This document shows, one piece after another, positions 35,759-44,290 of a DNA stretch of 64,000 bases (position 1 is its first letter; each line of letters starts with the position of its first letter). The DNA is from an uncultured Campylobacter sp. (GTDB lineage: Bacteria; Campylobacterota; Campylobacteria; Campylobacterales; Campylobacteraceae): assembly GCF_905373215.1 (NCBI RefSeq), contig NZ_CAJPRT010000008.1, positions 42,345 through 106,344 of the forward strand, given 5' to 3'. Position numbers and translations under genes: made by a program. The notes beneath the pieces are model-generated. The model worked only from the letters and a program-made list of their open reading frames with translations, was not told where the DNA came from and made no database searches.

Positions 35759-36067
35759 CTACAACCGAGCGAGCCCCTTTTTTGCAAACGCAAAGTATAT
35801 TGCAAACAGTATCGCAGACACGGCAAAAACAAAGCCAAATGCGATTGCTATATACAGCACCTGAATTATATCCGATACAGCATATAGCGCAAAGTCTTAA
35901 GCATCTGGGCGTGGCCGTACTTCTAAAGCCGCAAGCACACCCAAATACCTATCTTTGCGAAAATGTACGCGCACGTGATCACTCTCGTTTAGAATTAAAG
36001 GCTTCACAGCGTATGCGAAAACGCAAAAAGCACGAATGCGTCGATACTTTTCGCAATGTATGGACGC
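35759..36067 (-). pseudogene. Remnant of a small membrane protein gene with an in-frame stop
   Basis: On the minus strand one frame reads about 56 codons (ending VLAALEVRPRPDA), then TAA at 35897-35899, then 45 more codons (from DFALYAVSD) ending in a convincing membrane helix, IAIAFGFVFAVSAILFAIYF, and a basic tail KKGLARL before TAG 35759. Upstream the same frame is closed by TGA at 36068-36070, and no good start is seen. The hydrophobic C-terminus looks like real protein, so I read this as a decayed gene. A short real ORF starting after the TAA is less likely, as no start codon precedes the helix. Confidence 0.4.
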
Positions 36068-36480
36068 TCAAATTTTCGATTCTGCCCGTGATTTTGCTTT
36101 TAGCTTCAGATTTTGGCAGAAGGTTCATATCTATAGTCCGTGCGCGAAATTCGCCCACCGAAAGGTACGGCGGATTAAAATGCATAGAATTGTAAAGTTG
36201 AGCTTACTTACGATAATGTTTAAAGTTCCGTCCTGCGCGAGTTAAATTTTATATAATTTTAAAATCGAGCCAAACCCGAGCATACATTCGATCCCAGAGA
36301 TTTTTTATGAAATTTCAAAAATTTTAAATCGCTGCTTTCAACTAAAATTTTTAAATTTCCAAATTCTCGTACGCCATAGAAATTCAAATTTCGCAAATTT
36401 AAAAATTTGAATCGGATGTGCAAATTCGACGCAAATTGAAACTCTGTAAATTTTAAATTTCGCTCGAATGCAGCGCAAAT
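36068..36480. repeat. Gap with clustered AAATTT palindromes
   Basis: From about 36,240 to 36,480 the sequence is mostly A/T-rich with many AAATTT and AAATTTTAAA copies. No gene. It lies at the 3' end of ychF and may end the large operon, but no clear GC-rich hairpin is seen. Confidence 0.5.
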
Positions 36481-37584
36481 TTAAACATTAAATCTAAAAT
36501 GCATCACGTCGCCGTCTTGCACGACGTAGTCCTTGCCCTCAAGGCGCATTTTGCCCGCTTCTTTCGCCCTACTCTCGCCGCCGCACGCGATAAAATCATC
36601 AAATCCGATCACCTCGGCCCTGATAAATCCGCGCTCAAAGTCGTTGTGGATCACGCTCGCGGCCTTCGGAGCCTTCCAGCCCTTCGTGATCGTCCACGCG
36701 CGCACCTCCATCTCGCCCGCGGTAAAGTAGCTGATGAGGCTGAGCTTAGCAAAGGAGCGCTTGATGATGAGCTCCAGCCCGCTTTGCTGCGCGCCCAGGC
36801 TTTGCAGCATCTCGTGCGTCTCCTCGTCGCTTAGCCCTATGAGCTCCTCTTCGATCTTGGCGCAGAGCTTGATCACCTCGGCGCCACGGGCATTTGCGTA
36901 TTCTTTTACGCGCGCGACATATTCGTTATCCTGCGCGATGCCGTCTTCGTCCACGTTTGCGCCGTAGATTACATCTTTGGCGCTAAGCAGGCGCAGCTCG
37001 CGATTTAAAGCGATGTAGCTTTCGTCCTCTTTGAGCGCAAAATTTGAAGCGGGCTTGCCGTCGTTTAGATGCGCTAAAAGCTCGTTTGCTACGGCTAGCG
37101 CCTCTTTAGCGCCCTTTTGATTTGCTTTGGCTTCCTTGCCGAGGCGCTCGATCTTGCGGCTAAGCTGCTCGATGTCCGCTAAAATAAGCTCGGTTTCGAT
37201 GATCTCGATATCGCGGATAGGATCGACGCAGCCTTCGACGTGAGTTATGTCGCCGCTTTCGAAGCAACGCACGATATGAAGGATGATCTCGCACTCGCGG
37301 ATATTTGAAAGAAATTTATTCCCCAGCCCCTCACCCTTGCTAGCTCCGCGCACTAGGCCCGCGATATCTACAAACTCGATAGTCGAATGCACGATACGAC
37401 CGGGCTTAACGATCTGCGCTAGTTTGCCGAGCCTGGCATCGGGTACGGGCACGACCGCTTTATTGGGCTCGATCGTGCAGAACGGATAGTTCTGCGCCTG
37501 TGCGTTTTGCGCGCCGCTAAGTGCGTTAAAGGTGGTGGATTTACCGACGTTCGGAAGCCCTACGATCCCTACTGAAAGCCCCAT
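36481..37584 (-). CDS. ychF: Ribosome-binding ATPase YchF
   Basis: Obg-family P-loop ATPase of 367 residues that binds ribosomes and links to stress responses. G1 motif GIVGLPNVGKSTTFNAL (about 6-22), G3 in VDIAGLVRGASKGEGLGNKFL, and a NxxE-type G4 variant (GANVDEDG) rather than NKxD, consistent with ATP preference. A coiled coil (about 130-165) and C-terminal TGS domain (IHNDFERGFIRAEVIGFDDF, GKDYVVQDGDVMHFRFNV) complete it. Its ATG follows the pepA stop directly, with GAAGGA upstream. Last gene of the operon. Confidence 0.95.
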   Translation of the reverse strand: MGLSVGIVGLPNVGKSTTFNALSGAQNAQAQNYPFCTIEPNKAVVPVPDARLGKLAQIVKPGRIVHSTIEFVDIAGLVRGASKGEGLGNKFLSNIRECEIILHIVRCFESGDITHVEGCVDPIRDIEIIETELILADIEQLSRKIERLGKEAKANQKGAKEALAVANELLAHLNDGKPASNFALKEDESYIALNRELRLLSAKDVIYGANVDEDGIAQDNEYVARVKEYANARGAEVIKLCAKIEEELIGLSDEETHEMLQSLGAQQSGLELIIKRSFAKLSLISYFTAGEMEVRAWTITKGWKAPKAASVIHNDFERGFIRAEVIGFDDFIACGGESRAKEAGKMRLEGKDYVVQDGDVMHFRFNV

Positions 37585-39045
37585 TTACGCGTCCTTCAGC
37601 TCTTTGGCTAGAGCCTGCAGGAAGTACAGGCTCGCTCTCACGCCCGCGCCAGTCGCGCCTGCCGCGTAATAGCCCCACGCCTTTTCCAGATATGCAGGCC
37701 CCGCGATATCAAGGTGCAGCCACTTGTCTTTATACTCGTCTTTTATAAATTTATCCAAAAATAGTCCCGCGGTTATCGCGCCGCCGTACCTGCTAGAAGC
37801 GCAGTTGGAGACGTCTGCGATACTGCTTTTGATTAGCTCGCGCAGATAATCGTTAAATTCCAAAATGCTAAATAGCTCGCCGCTTGATCCGCTAAGATCT
37901 TTAAATTTACGCTTTAGCTCCTCGCTGTTTCCCATTATACCGCTCGTGTATTCGCCCAGCCCCACGACGCAAGCGCCGGTAAGCGTCGCCATATCTATCA
38001 GTAGATCGGGAGCAAGATCCTGCGCGTAGCTTAAGCAGTCGGCAAGCACGAGCCGCCCCTCCGCGTCGGTGTTTCGAACCTCGATACTCACGCCGCTGCG
38101 GCTAAGTAGCACGTCGTCGGGCTTATACGAATCGCCGCCGATCATATTCTCGGTAGCGCCGATGACCGCATGTATCTCAAACGGCAGCTCGAGCTCGGCG
38201 GCGCCCTTGATGATGCCCATCGCAGCGAGCGCGCCGCTTTTGTCGCTTTTCATCGTAAGCATATAATCGGCAGGCTTCAGACTTAGCCCGCCGCTGTCGT
38301 AAGTAAGCCCTTTGCCCACGAAAACGACGCGCTTTAGGCTGCGCTGCGGCTTATAGATCAGATGGATGAGGCGCGGCGGATGAGCGCTGGAGCGATTGAC
38401 CGCCAAAAACGCATTCATATTCTGCTCGCGCAAAAAGTCTTCGTCGTAAATTTTAACGCTCACGTCGTCGTAGTTCGAGGCTAGAATTTCAGCCTCGCTC
38501 GCCATCTTCTCGGGCGTGTAAATTTCAGGGATCTCATTGACGCCGTCGCGCGCAAAATTTGCAGCGTTTGCCATCACGATGCCCTGCTGCACGCCGTAGT
38601 TCATCTTTTGCACGTCAGGCTTAGCTCCGCTATACTCCTGCGTCGAGATTAAAATTTCATTTAAGCTAGAGCTTTTTTTATCGCTTTTGTATTTGTTAAA
38701 CTCATAGCCGCCCAAAAGCACGCCCTCTACCATCGCCATCGTGCTTCTGCGGTCGCAGCCGCATTTGTAAAAGGCGATTTTGAAATTTTTAATTGCGTAG
38801 CCCTTAAGCGCGTTGTATGCACTTGCAAGTGCTGTGCGGACGCGGTCATATTCTAGCGCCTTGACGCCGATGTACAGCCGTCCACTCTCGGCAAGCAGCA
38901 GATTGCCCTCGCCTTTGTAATTAAAAAGCGCAAACTTATCCGCGTCTTTAATAAATTCGTGATTTAAATTTTTATCTACGACTAAAATAACTTCAAAATC
39001 CGCCTCTATCTCGTTAATTTTACGATCTAGTAGTTTTACTTTCAT
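37585..39045 (-). CDS. pepA: Leucyl aminopeptidase
   Basis: M17 family metallo-aminopeptidase, 486 residues, active as a hexamer with two metal ions. The N-terminal domain (1-160) is variable. The catalytic domain has FVGKGLTYDSGGLSLKPADY and MLTMKSDKSGALAAMG (metal and catalytic lysine), and the signature NTDAEGRLVLAD. The last three codons of dedA overlap its start. GAAAGGA precedes ATG 39045. It cleaves N-terminal residues from cytoplasmic peptides; in some bacteria PepA also binds DNA. Confidence 0.95.
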   Translation of the reverse strand: MKVKLLDRKINEIEADFEVILVVDKNLNHEFIKDADKFALFNYKGEGNLLLAESGRLYIGVKALEYDRVRTALASAYNALKGYAIKNFKIAFYKCGCDRRSTMAMVEGVLLGGYEFNKYKSDKKSSSLNEILISTQEYSGAKPDVQKMNYGVQQGIVMANAANFARDGVNEIPEIYTPEKMASEAEILASNYDDVSVKIYDEDFLREQNMNAFLAVNRSSAHPPRLIHLIYKPQRSLKRVVFVGKGLTYDSGGLSLKPADYMLTMKSDKSGALAAMGIIKGAAELELPFEIHAVIGATENMIGGDSYKPDDVLLSRSGVSIEVRNTDAEGRLVLADCLSYAQDLAPDLLIDMATLTGACVVGLGEYTSGIMGNSEELKRKFKDLSGSSGELFSILEFNDYLRELIKSSIADVSNCASSRYGGAITAGLFLDKFIKDEYKDKWLHLDIAGPAYLEKAWGYYAAGATGAGVRASLYFLQALAKELKDA

Positions 39046-39637
39046 CTCGTTCCTTTCGTGAGCTCATAAAGTGATTTTCCATACGTTTAAATAACCTAAA
39101 AAATAGATATAAAATCCCGCCTATGATAGGTATCGCAAAATACCAGTGTTGCTCGATTAGCCGCAGCCCGCTCCAGATCTCCTCGCCGAAATACCACGCC
39201 AAAACCATCGTCGCACCCGACCAGCACCAAGCGCTAAAAAGATTGATAATCGCAAATTTCTTTGCGCTGTAGCGAGTGATACCGATACTCATCGGGATGA
39301 TGACGCGGAAGCCATACATATAGCGCTGCATTAAAATTATCGGCCAGCCGTAGCGTTGCAAAAGCAGGTGCGCGATCGCAAATTTTCGGCGCTGTGCCGC
39401 GAGCTTTTTACTGATATATTTTTTATTGTAGCGACCGATATAAAAATAAAACTGATCGCCGCAAAATGCCCCAAGGCCCGCGACAAAGATACCTAGCGGC
39501 AAATTTATGTGCCCTTCGTGCGCCATTATGCCGCCTAAAATCAGAGCAATTTCGCCTTCTAAAATACACCAAACAAAAAGCACGATATAGGCGTATTGGT
39601 GGTATTCTTGCAGTAAATTTTTAAGTAGCTCTTCCAA
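39020..39637 (-). CDS. DedA-family membrane protein
   Basis: Polytopic inner-membrane protein of the DedA/SNARE-associated family, thought to be a lipid scramblase or transporter. About 205 residues. Key features: EGEIALILGGIMAHEG, GAFCGDQFYFYIGRY and the conserved RYMYGFRVIIPMSIGITRYS. Reentrant and membrane helices follow. I prefer TTG 39637, which has GAGGCG 7 nt upstream and starts with EELLKNLL; ATG 39658 lies inside apt. Overlaps pepA by 26 nt. Substrate unknown. Confidence 0.85.
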   Translation of the reverse strand: MEELLKNLLQEYHQYAYIVLFVWCILEGEIALILGGIMAHEGHINLPLGIFVAGLGAFCGDQFYFYIGRYNKKYISKKLAAQRRKFAIAHLLLQRYGWPIILMQRYMYGFRVIIPMSIGITRYSAKKFAIINLFSAWCWSGATMVLAWYFGEEIWSGLRLIEQHWYFAIPIIGGILYLFFRLFKRMENHFMSSRKERDESKTTRS

Positions 39638-39639
39638 AA

Positions 39640-40188
39640 TTACGCCTCTAAAACGCAATAAACATTTGTGCGTCGCGAAAACTCGCCTAGATCGTTTAAC
39701 TCACGTAAATTTAGCAAAAAGCAGGCTTCGACGCACTTAGCCTGCGTCTGTGCGATGAGATCTAATGCCGCCCGTGCGGTACCTCCGGTGGCGATTAGAT
39801 CGTCGATTAGCAGCACCTTGGCATCTTGCACGCCAGAGAATGCATCCACATGCATCTCGACCTGATCGAAGCCGTATTCAAGGCTGTATTTTTGCGAAAT
39901 CGTGATATAAGGAAGCTTCTTTGGCTTTCTAATTGGCACAAAAGCAACCCTCAACCTCGCAGCAAGTGCCGCTGCAAAAATAAATCCGCGACTTTCTATG
40001 CCTACTATGTAATCAAGTCCATAATCGGCGTAGCGCTCGGCTAGATGATCAAGCAGGAAATTAAACGCCTCGCGATCGCCTACGAGCGTCGTGATATCGT
40101 AAAACAAAATACCGGGCTTTGGGAAGTCGCGCACGGTGCGGATCGAGCGAAATAAATAGCTTTTTTGCTCGCTGCTTAGACTTTTCAT
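39640..40188 (-). CDS. apt: Adenine phosphoribosyltransferase
   Basis: Purine salvage: adenine plus PRPP to AMP. 182 residues. The PRPP-binding loop is VLLIDDLIATGGTARAAL (about 123-140), with GIESRGFIFAAALAARL and FVPIRKPKKLPY also conserved. Its ATG overlaps the stop of the small ORF upstream (ATGA), and its end is next to the dedA start. Confidence 0.95.
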   Translation of the reverse strand: MKSLSSEQKSYLFRSIRTVRDFPKPGILFYDITTLVGDREAFNFLLDHLAERYADYGLDYIVGIESRGFIFAAALAARLRVAFVPIRKPKKLPYITISQKYSLEYGFDQVEMHVDAFSGVQDAKVLLIDDLIATGGTARAALDLIAQTQAKCVEACFLLNLRELNDLGEFSRRTNVYCVLEA

Positions 40189-40427
40189 AGCTTACCTCTT
40201 TTCAATCTTGCGTTTTGGATTTTTAAGCTGCAGTTTTCGCTCTCCTCATTTTGCAGGGCCTCAATGCCGAAGCGAAGGGCAGTTTTGAGCTTTTCGTTAT
40301 CGCTTTTAAGCTTTGAAATTCTTTCTTCGCTCTTTCGAAGTAAGGCGTAAATTTTAGAATTTTTTCGGATCGATAGAATAAGTAGTGCTGCAAAAAATAG
40401 CGCTAAAACGCCTAATACTACGCTCAT
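40185..40427 (-). CDS. Small membrane-anchored coiled-coil protein
   Basis: 80 residues: an N-terminal membrane span (VLGVLALFFAALLILSI, about 4-20) followed by a charged heptad-like helix (LRKSEERISKLKSDNEKLKT). Coupled at both ends by ATGA overlaps with rpiB and apt, which supports real translation. No named family. The topology suggests a small anchored scaffold or division-type protein, but that is a guess. Confidence 0.65.
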   Translation of the reverse strand: MSVVLGVLALFFAALLILSIRKNSKIYALLRKSEERISKLKSDNEKLKTALRFGIEALQNEESENCSLKIQNARLKRGKL

Positions 40428-41803
40428 TGCTCGTCTCCTTCATTTGGATTTGCAAAGCGCATAGTAACGGGAGTCGCGCTAAAATAGACAGATTTTATGC
40501 TCCTAAAATACGCACTAGAAAGATTTGCTCCCTTTAAATTTACGCTCGTAATAGCAGAATTCTCATCTGTTAAACCCGCACTAGCGCAATTTACGTTTTC
40601 TGGCTTAACGCTCATGCAAACAGAATTTTTAGCCTTGAAATTTATAATTGCTGGGTTCAAACTGACAAAATCTTTGCGGCTAGCTTTTTGAGTGAAATTT
40701 TTATCGCAAACATTCTCACGCGTAAAATTCAACGTAGAATTTGTGCTAGTGGAATTTTTATCTAGCGGATTTTTCTCATTAAAGATTATCTTTGCGTGCG
40801 TCGAATCTAAATTTATATGACGTGCACCGCAAAAGCTTATCAAGGGATTCTTGCCGGTAAAGAAGGAATTTTTATCGTTAAAGCTCCGTGCACAATTTAA
40901 TTCGGAATCCGTGTCGATAGGATTTTTGCTAGAAGGATTTTTGCCACCGAAGCTTAATTTGGAATTTCGTCCGTTTAAATTAGCGTCACAGATTTGTTCC
41001 GCAAAATTTTGAGCGGAATTCTGCATGAAATTCTCCCCATCAAATCCATGCGTAAAATTCGCACTGCCGCAAGCAGCTAGCTTTGCGACGCGCTTAATGT
41101 GCCTACCGCCCGCAAAATCAGTGCCGAAAAACGCCCTAATCATATCTTCAATCACTAGCGCGCCCATCAATCGCTCACCGAAGGCTAGGACGTTGGCGTC
41201 GTTATGCTCTCTGGCTAGTCTAGCGCTCGTTGCGTCATGACACAGCGCGCAGCGGATGTGAGCGTGACGATTTGCGGCGATGCTGATACCGATGCCCGTA
41301 CCGCAAATCAAAACGCCGTAAATGCCGTAGTCGGTGGAATTTAAAATTTTATCTTTGCTCGCATTCTGGCTTACGGCTGCATTTGCGCTGGTAGTCTTGC
41401 TTTCGCTAGCGTTAAAATTTTGACGACTAGCGTTTTTAACAGAGTTAAAATTTTCATTTTTCTCGCTACATTGTACGGCGTCGTTAAAATTTCCGCTACC
41501 GTTTATACTCGCGCTGGAATTTTCGCTGCCGCCATTACCGCCTGCTTCAGAATTTTCCGCGGCTGCAGCAGAATTTATGCCGTCGTTTTCTTTAAAATTT
41601 TCACTTCTCGCGCAGGCTTCACATTCAGCTAAAATAGCTTCCGCCAGTGCGCCTGCAAAATCGGGATAGTCCACGCTCGCTTCGGCACTATGCGTGCCAA
41701 GATCGACCGCTTCGTAACCTAAAGCGGCGAGCGTTTTTTTGGCTTGCTCTTTGGTACGAAAGCCCGCGTGATCGCTCGCTATGAAAATTTTATTTATTTG
41801 CAT
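40424..41803 (-). CDS. rpiB: Ribose-5-phosphate isomerase B with a 95-residue insert and a 215-residue tail
   Basis: RpiB interconverts ribose-5-phosphate and ribulose-5-phosphate and is normally about 145-150 residues; this protein has 459. The core is split: residues 1-62 (FIASDHAGF start) and 158-245 (VLICGTGIGISIAANRH with the catalytic-loop cysteine, then EHNDANVLAFGERLMG). Between them, 63-157 are Asn/Ser/Glu-rich. After about 245 comes an Asn/Lys/Phe-rich tail with repeated D/E-K-N-P/F units. Core DNA (about 41,100-41,330) has no RAATTY, but the insert DNA has nine in 265 bases. Start ATG 41803 has AAGGAG 5 nt upstream. The core motifs are intact, so activity is plausible. Confidence 0.88.
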   Translation of the reverse strand: MQINKIFIASDHAGFRTKEQAKKTLAALGYEAVDLGTHSAEASVDYPDFAGALAEAILAECEACARSENFKENDGINSAAAAENSEAGGNGGSENSSASINGSGNFNDAVQCSEKNENFNSVKNASRQNFNASESKTTSANAAVSQNASKDKILNSTDYGIYGVLICGTGIGISIAANRHAHIRCALCHDATSARLAREHNDANVLAFGERLMGALVIEDMIRAFFGTDFAGGRHIKRVAKLAACGSANFTHGFDGENFMQNSAQNFAEQICDANLNGRNSKLSFGGKNPSSKNPIDTDSELNCARSFNDKNSFFTGKNPLISFCGARHINLDSTHAKIIFNEKNPLDKNSTSTNSTLNFTRENVCDKNFTQKASRKDFVSLNPAIINFKAKNSVCMSVKPENVNCASAGLTDENSAITSVNLKGANLSSAYFRSIKSVYFSATPVTMRFANPNEGDEQ

Positions 41804-41812
41804 TGCCACTCC

Positions 41813-42658
41813 TTATTTTTGCTCGTAGATCAGGCTCTCGTCGTTTTGCAAGGTATCGACGAAACGCCCGATTCGTTCCCAGCGGATCTTGCGATCAGCA
41901 TCGATACTAAAATATGTAAACCACGGCTTACCGACGATCAGACGATAAGGTACCGGACCCCAGAAGCGGCTATCGGCGGAATTATTTCGATTATCGCCTA
42001 TCATAAAATACTCATCCTGCGGCACTTTGATGTAAAAGGCATTAAAGCTTATCCCCGCAGCTTCGAAGCTGTGAGGAATTTCGCTTAGACTAATGGGCTT
42101 CATAGAAAATTCACCCTTCTCAAGTGCGATTTTGACATTTGTTAGCATCGAGTTCCTAGCATTAGGGTCGTAGTGGATGCCCTTAAATTTATACGGCTCT
42201 TTAACATATTTTTCGCCGCCCAAAATCACAATGTCGCGGGCATCATAGTTTGCGGCAATGAACTCATCGCCTTCATGCGGGCGAAGGTAGAAATTATTCA
42301 GATCAAATATCACCTCGTCACCGCCTACGGCAAAATTTCGCTTTACAAAGTGCATTTTTTCATTAAGCGGATAGCGAAAAACCACGATGTCGCCGCGCTT
42401 CGGACCCTTGCCGCGGATGATATGCCCATCTCCGTCGCTGTCTGGAGCTACCTGCCACTCTACAAAAGGAATATGCGGAGTCGGGATGCCGTAGCTAAAT
42501 TTTTTAACGAATAAAAAATCGCCCTCCAAAAGCGTAGTGCGCATCGATCCACTGGGGATCACGAAGGCTTGCGCAACAAAAAGAATGACGAATAAAACGA
42601 CGATGACCGTTCCCGTCCAACTCGATAAAAAGTGATAAATTTTGCTTAGTATTTTCAT
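41813..42658 (-). CDS. lepB: Signal peptidase I
   Basis: Cleaves signal peptides of exported proteins at the inner membrane. 281 residues. N-terminal membrane span (about 18-33) followed by IPSGSMRTTLLEGDFL with catalytic Ser38, HFVKRNFAVGGDEV with catalytic Lys106, and box E GDNRNNSADSRFWGPVP. It starts directly after the folD stop (TAA then ATG) and ends just before the rpiB ribosome binding site. Same folD-lepB pair as in C. jejuni. Confidence 0.95.
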   Translation of the reverse strand: MKILSKIYHFLSSWTGTVIVVLFVILFVAQAFVIPSGSMRTTLLEGDFLFVKKFSYGIPTPHIPFVEWQVAPDSDGDGHIIRGKGPKRGDIVVFRYPLNEKMHFVKRNFAVGGDEVIFDLNNFYLRPHEGDEFIAANYDARDIVILGGEKYVKEPYKFKGIHYDPNARNSMLTNVKIALEKGEFSMKPISLSEIPHSFEAAGISFNAFYIKVPQDEYFMIGDNRNNSADSRFWGPVPYRLIVGKPWFTYFSIDADRKIRWERIGRFVDTLQNDESLIYEQK

Positions 42659-43516
42659 TTAGACTCTTTGTCTTAAGCGATTTTTCGCCGATTTTATCGT
42701 ATTGCTTAAAAGCATCGCAATCGTCATCGGACCCACGCCTCCGGGCACGGGCGTGATGAACGAGCATTTTGGCGCTACCGCATCAAAATCGACGTCGCCC
42801 CTTAGTTTGCCGTCCTCGCCGCGATTGATCCCCACATCGATCACTACCGCGCCTTGTTTTATCATATCGGCGTCCACAAAATGCGCCCTACCGACCGCCG
42901 CGACCAAAATGTCGGCGTCTGCGCAAAGTTGCTTTAGGTTTTTCGTCTTACTATGAGCGATAGTGACGGTGGCATCGGCATTTAACAGCAGGCTCGCCAT
43001 CGGCTTTCCGACGATATTGCTGCGACCTAGCACGACGGCATTTTTGCCCGAGATCTGCACGCCGTATTCCTCAAGCAGGCGCATCACGCCAAGCGGAGTG
43101 CAAGGCGCAAAACCGTCCGAAAGCCCACTAGTAAGCTTGCCTACGTTTATCGCGCTAAATCCGTCCACGTCCTTTTGCGGGCTTATTTTTTCTAAAATTT
43201 TATTCGTATCAATGTGCTTTGGAAGCGGCAGCTGCACCAAGATGCCGTCGATACTTTCGTCTTCGTTTAAATTTTCTATCAGTTCTAAAAGCGCCGCCTC
43301 GCTCACATCGGAGTTCAAGCGGTGCGCTACGGATCGGATCCCACAGGCGGCGCAGGCTTTTTCCTTACTCGCGACATAGGTCTTACTAGCCGCGTCCTCG
43401 CCTACCAAAATCACCGCCAGCGCGGGCTCTACGCCCTTTGCGGCAAGATCCGAAGCGGCTGATTTGATCTCATCTTTTACCTTCGCGCTTATGCTTTTGC
43501 CGTCGATTAAAGTCAT
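42659..43516 (-). CDS. folD: Methylenetetrahydrofolate dehydrogenase/cyclohydrolase
   Basis: Bifunctional one-carbon enzyme giving 10-formyl-THF from methylene-THF. 285 residues. Conserved segments: KTYVASKEKACAACGI (catalytic lysine), DGILVQLPLPKHID, NAVVLGRSNIVGKPMASLLL (NADP site) and ITPVPGGVGPMTIAML. First gene of a tight minus-strand operon that runs to ychF; AAAAAGG is 7 nt upstream of ATG 43516. Confidence 0.96.
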   Translation of the reverse strand: MTLIDGKSISAKVKDEIKSAASDLAAKGVEPALAVILVGEDAASKTYVASKEKACAACGIRSVAHRLNSDVSEAALLELIENLNEDESIDGILVQLPLPKHIDTNKILEKISPQKDVDGFSAINVGKLTSGLSDGFAPCTPLGVMRLLEEYGVQISGKNAVVLGRSNIVGKPMASLLLNADATVTIAHSKTKNLKQLCADADILVAAVGRAHFVDADMIKQGAVVIDVGINRGEDGKLRGDVDFDAVAPKCSFITPVPGGVGPMTIAMLLSNTIKSAKNRLRQRV

Positions 43517-43816
43517 TTAAAGCCTTTTTGAAAAATAAGGCAAATGTTACCCTAAAATTTATAAAATTTAGATTTATTCAGCGGGATTTTATGGGAATTT
43601 GAAAGAATTTTAAAAAGAATTTCGTCCTGAATTTATGCCTGCTCAAATAAGCCTAAATTTTATCGTCATTATAGACGGATGGACGCCTTGTCGCCGCTAC
43701 ATTCAGGCCACGGCTTGTATTGCAGAATGAAGCCTTGTTTGAGCAAGAACTACTACGACCTTGTTATTTGCTCGCCTTTAAACGCTCCGCATCGCGCCCA
43801 CCGCGCAATATACGTC
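43517..43816. other. Gap between folD and the small lipoprotein gene
   Basis: RAATTY copies lie close to folD (43,550-43,640); the rest is mixed sequence. No gene or terminator I would defend. Confidence 0.4.
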
Positions 43817-43954
43817 TTATGCGTAATAGTAGCCTGTATAATGGTAGCCGGGCGCCTTATTTTGCTCTGGCTCTGGGACATCTTGCGGTCCGCTCCTAGA
43901 GCAGCCGCATAGAAACAGCGCCGCGAACAGAAACAAAACGATCTTTTGCACCAT
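43817..43954 (-). CDS. Small lipoprotein
   Basis: About 45 residues: signal peptide VQKIVLFLFAALFLCGC with lipobox LCGC, then a short mature part ending in Tyr-rich HYTGYYYA. AAAGGAG lies just upstream; the ATG at 43954 is only 2 nt away, while the next codon, GTG, has spacing 5 and may be the true start. Similar tiny lipoproteins are common and seldom annotated. Function unknown. Confidence 0.6.
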   Translation of the reverse strand: MVQKIVLFLFAALFLCGCSRSGPQDVPEPEQNKAPGYHYTGYYYA

Positions 43955-44290
43955 AGCTCCTTTCAAAATTTTTATGATTTCATCTTTGAGTGATTTCAAA
44001 ATTTTACAAAATTTAGAAAGCATTTCATAAAATTTGCCCTCTTTTTAAATTTAAAATTTTGGCGAATTCTAACGACACAAATTACGTCAAAATTTAGGCT
44101 TCGCGCAGCTTACAATCTCGCGAAAGAATCAAAATTCTGGCGATGCAAATCATATTTAGTGCGACATTTACGCAACGCGCGCCGTGCAAGATCGCGCAGC
44201 CTCCGTCCGCACGCCGAAATACCGCTCCGAACACAGCCGCGCCGCTCTGAAATTTTAAAATTTAGCTAAATTTTAAAGCGCCGCGTAAAT

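Noticed and set aside
35782..36195. Plus-strand frame of 137 codons
   Set aside because: The antisense frame shows a far better membrane-protein signature, so this was taken as its shadow.
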